Made by a program: the position numbers and the translations under genes. A stretch of DNA of 64,000 bases from NCBI RefSeq assembly GCF_007830235.1, contig NZ_VLKI01000004.1:62001-126000 (forward strand), in the 5' to 3' direction. The notes below the pieces were generated by a model. That model had not been told where the DNA came from and made no database searches. It worked only from the letters and a program-made list of their open reading frames with translations. Origin of the DNA: Cytobacillus oceanisediminis. GTDB taxonomy: Bacteria > Bacillota > Bacilli > Bacillales > Cytobacillaceae. Shown here piece after piece: positions 63,270-64,000 of the stretch; position 1 is the first letter of the stretch; the number at the start of each line of letters is the position of its first letter.

Positions 63270-64000
63270 CTAATAGGAATCCCTCGCCAGCTTCGGATGG
63301 CGGTTCATCGCACCCAGCAAAATCAGTCCGCTTAAGATCAGCAGTGAACTGGTGATAATGAACACAGCTGAAAAGCCAAAGTATGCGGAGATTAAACCGC
63401 CCATGACAGGTCCGATAATGTTTCCGAAGAAGCGGAGGCTTGTATTGTAGCCAAGCACTTCACCCTGCATGGCAACTGGCGCTTCATGGCGGATATACGC
63501 GATTCGGACAGGAATAATGCCTCCGATTGTCACGCCAAGCGCAAAGCGTACAAGGACAAGCTGCCACATGTTAGTGACGAAGCCGCCCGGCAAGTAAAAT
63601 ACGCCAGCGAGGAGCAGAAGAACGACCAAAGTCTTTATATATCCATGCTGGTCCCCGATTTTTCCCCATTGCCTTGCCATTAATAAATTTCCGACACCCG
63701 CCGCAGAAAATGCAATTCCGGCAAAAAAGGCCAGATTTTCCGGTCCGTGCAATTCACTGACATATAAAGAAAGAATAGGCTGAATGCTAAAGTGTGCCAT
63801 TTGCACAAGCGTTGAAATCAGCATAACTGTCAGCAGGATCGGGTTGCGGATAATATGCTGGATAACGGCTTTGCTTGAATAGCGGTTCTTTTCTCCCTTT
63901 TGGGTCTCAACTTTATATTCCTTCGTGAAAAATACGAGGAGAGCGGAGACAAAGATGGCAACAGAGGTCCATTTAAACGTTTCTGCAAATCCGAAAAAAT
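63270..64000 (-). CDS. MFS multidrug efflux transporter, C-terminal part (5' end outside window)
   Basis: The frame is open from base 64000 inward; the visible start is inside the protein (GFAETFKWTSVAIF), so about the first 150 residues lie beyond the right edge. Roughly 242 residues cover the second MFS half, with motif-A-like QWGKIGDQHGYIKT and FALGVTIGGIIPVRIAYI. It resembles MdtG/YfmO-type drug:proton antiporters. An internal ATG at 63824 is not the start. Confidence 0.85.
   Translation of the reverse strand, partial: FFGFAETFKWTSVAIFVSALLVFFTKEYKVETQKGEKNRYSSKAVIQHIIRNPILLTVMLISTLVQMAHFSIQPILSLYVSELHGPENLAFFAGIAFSAAGVGNLLMARQWGKIGDQHGYIKTLVVLLLLAGVFYLPGGFVTNMWQLVLVRFALGVTIGGIIPVRIAYIRHEAPVAMQGEVLGYNTSLRFFGNIIGPVMGGLISAYFGFSAVFIITSSLLILSGLILLGAMNRHPKLARDSY

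Overview
The window reads as an ordinary chromosomal stretch of a low-to-moderate G+C, aerobic, spore-forming Bacillaceae species of the Cytobacillus/Mesobacillus/Bacillus type. Evidence: AGGAGG-type ribosome sites with frequent TTG and GTG starts, two KinB-like sporulation-type kinases, two RsbR-family stressosome proteins, a sigma-B promoter in front of katE, CcpA (cre) boxes, a tyrosine T-box leader, and the B. subtilis gene types dctBSRP, ywbE, ywbD/rlmI, opuD and mtnKA. No prophage, insertion sequence, CRISPR array, rRNA or tRNA gene was recognised.

Layout. 0-4.4 kb: glycolate oxidase glcD (5' end cut by the window) and glcF, then lhgO. 4.5-7.6 kb: a CBS-ACT protein (cbpA-like), a LytTR regulator and an acetate/succinate-type CoA-transferase. 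7.7-12.7 kb: the C4-dicarboxylate module dctB (divergent), dctS, dctR, dctP. 13-23 kb: rlmI, an MFS carrier, an RsbR paralogue, a large membrane protein, small enzymes and a KinB-like kinase. 23.3-33 kb: an MFS remnant, sigma-B-type katE, an AraC/GyrI-like regulator, opuD, and a two-gene heme-copper oxidase. 33-39.3 kb: a Ca/Na antiporter, small proteins, a DEDDh exonuclease, a second KinB-like kinase, ywbE and a secreted M6 metalloprotease. 39.6-45.2 kb: panE, then cstA with a 49-residue coupled protein and a LytS/LytT-type two-component system. 45.5-55.3 kb: small enzymes, methionine aminopeptidase, T-box-controlled tyrS, a dehydrogenase, a lactonase, and a second, divergent RsbR protein. 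55.7-64 kb: mtnK-mtnA, a secreted subtilisin, a class II aldolase, a CoA-disulfide-reductase-like enzyme, a glyoxalase-fold protein and an MFS gene running off the right edge.

Common themes are organic-acid use (glycolate, hydroxyglutarate, C4-dicarboxylates, probably pyruvate through CstA) under catabolite control, and the general stress response (two RsbR proteins, sigma-B katE).

The most unusual signals are these. (1) The oxidase subunit I keeps all six metal-ligand histidines, but Asn stands where the active-site tyrosine normally sits, so it may be a Cu-A nitric oxide reductase. (2) Five intergenic arrays share a 20-22 bp period with different core sequences. (3) Four other repeat or motif sets occur: a dispersed 120-190 bp element with short inverted ends, covarying long hairpins, a 22 bp perfect palindrome found three times, and a cluster of DnaA-box-like sites. 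(4) A class II aldolase beside mtnKA carries a microcompartment-targeting-like C-terminal helix. (5) One RsbR paralogue has lost both phosphorylatable threonines. (6) A 49-residue Cys-Cys membrane protein is translationally coupled to cstA.
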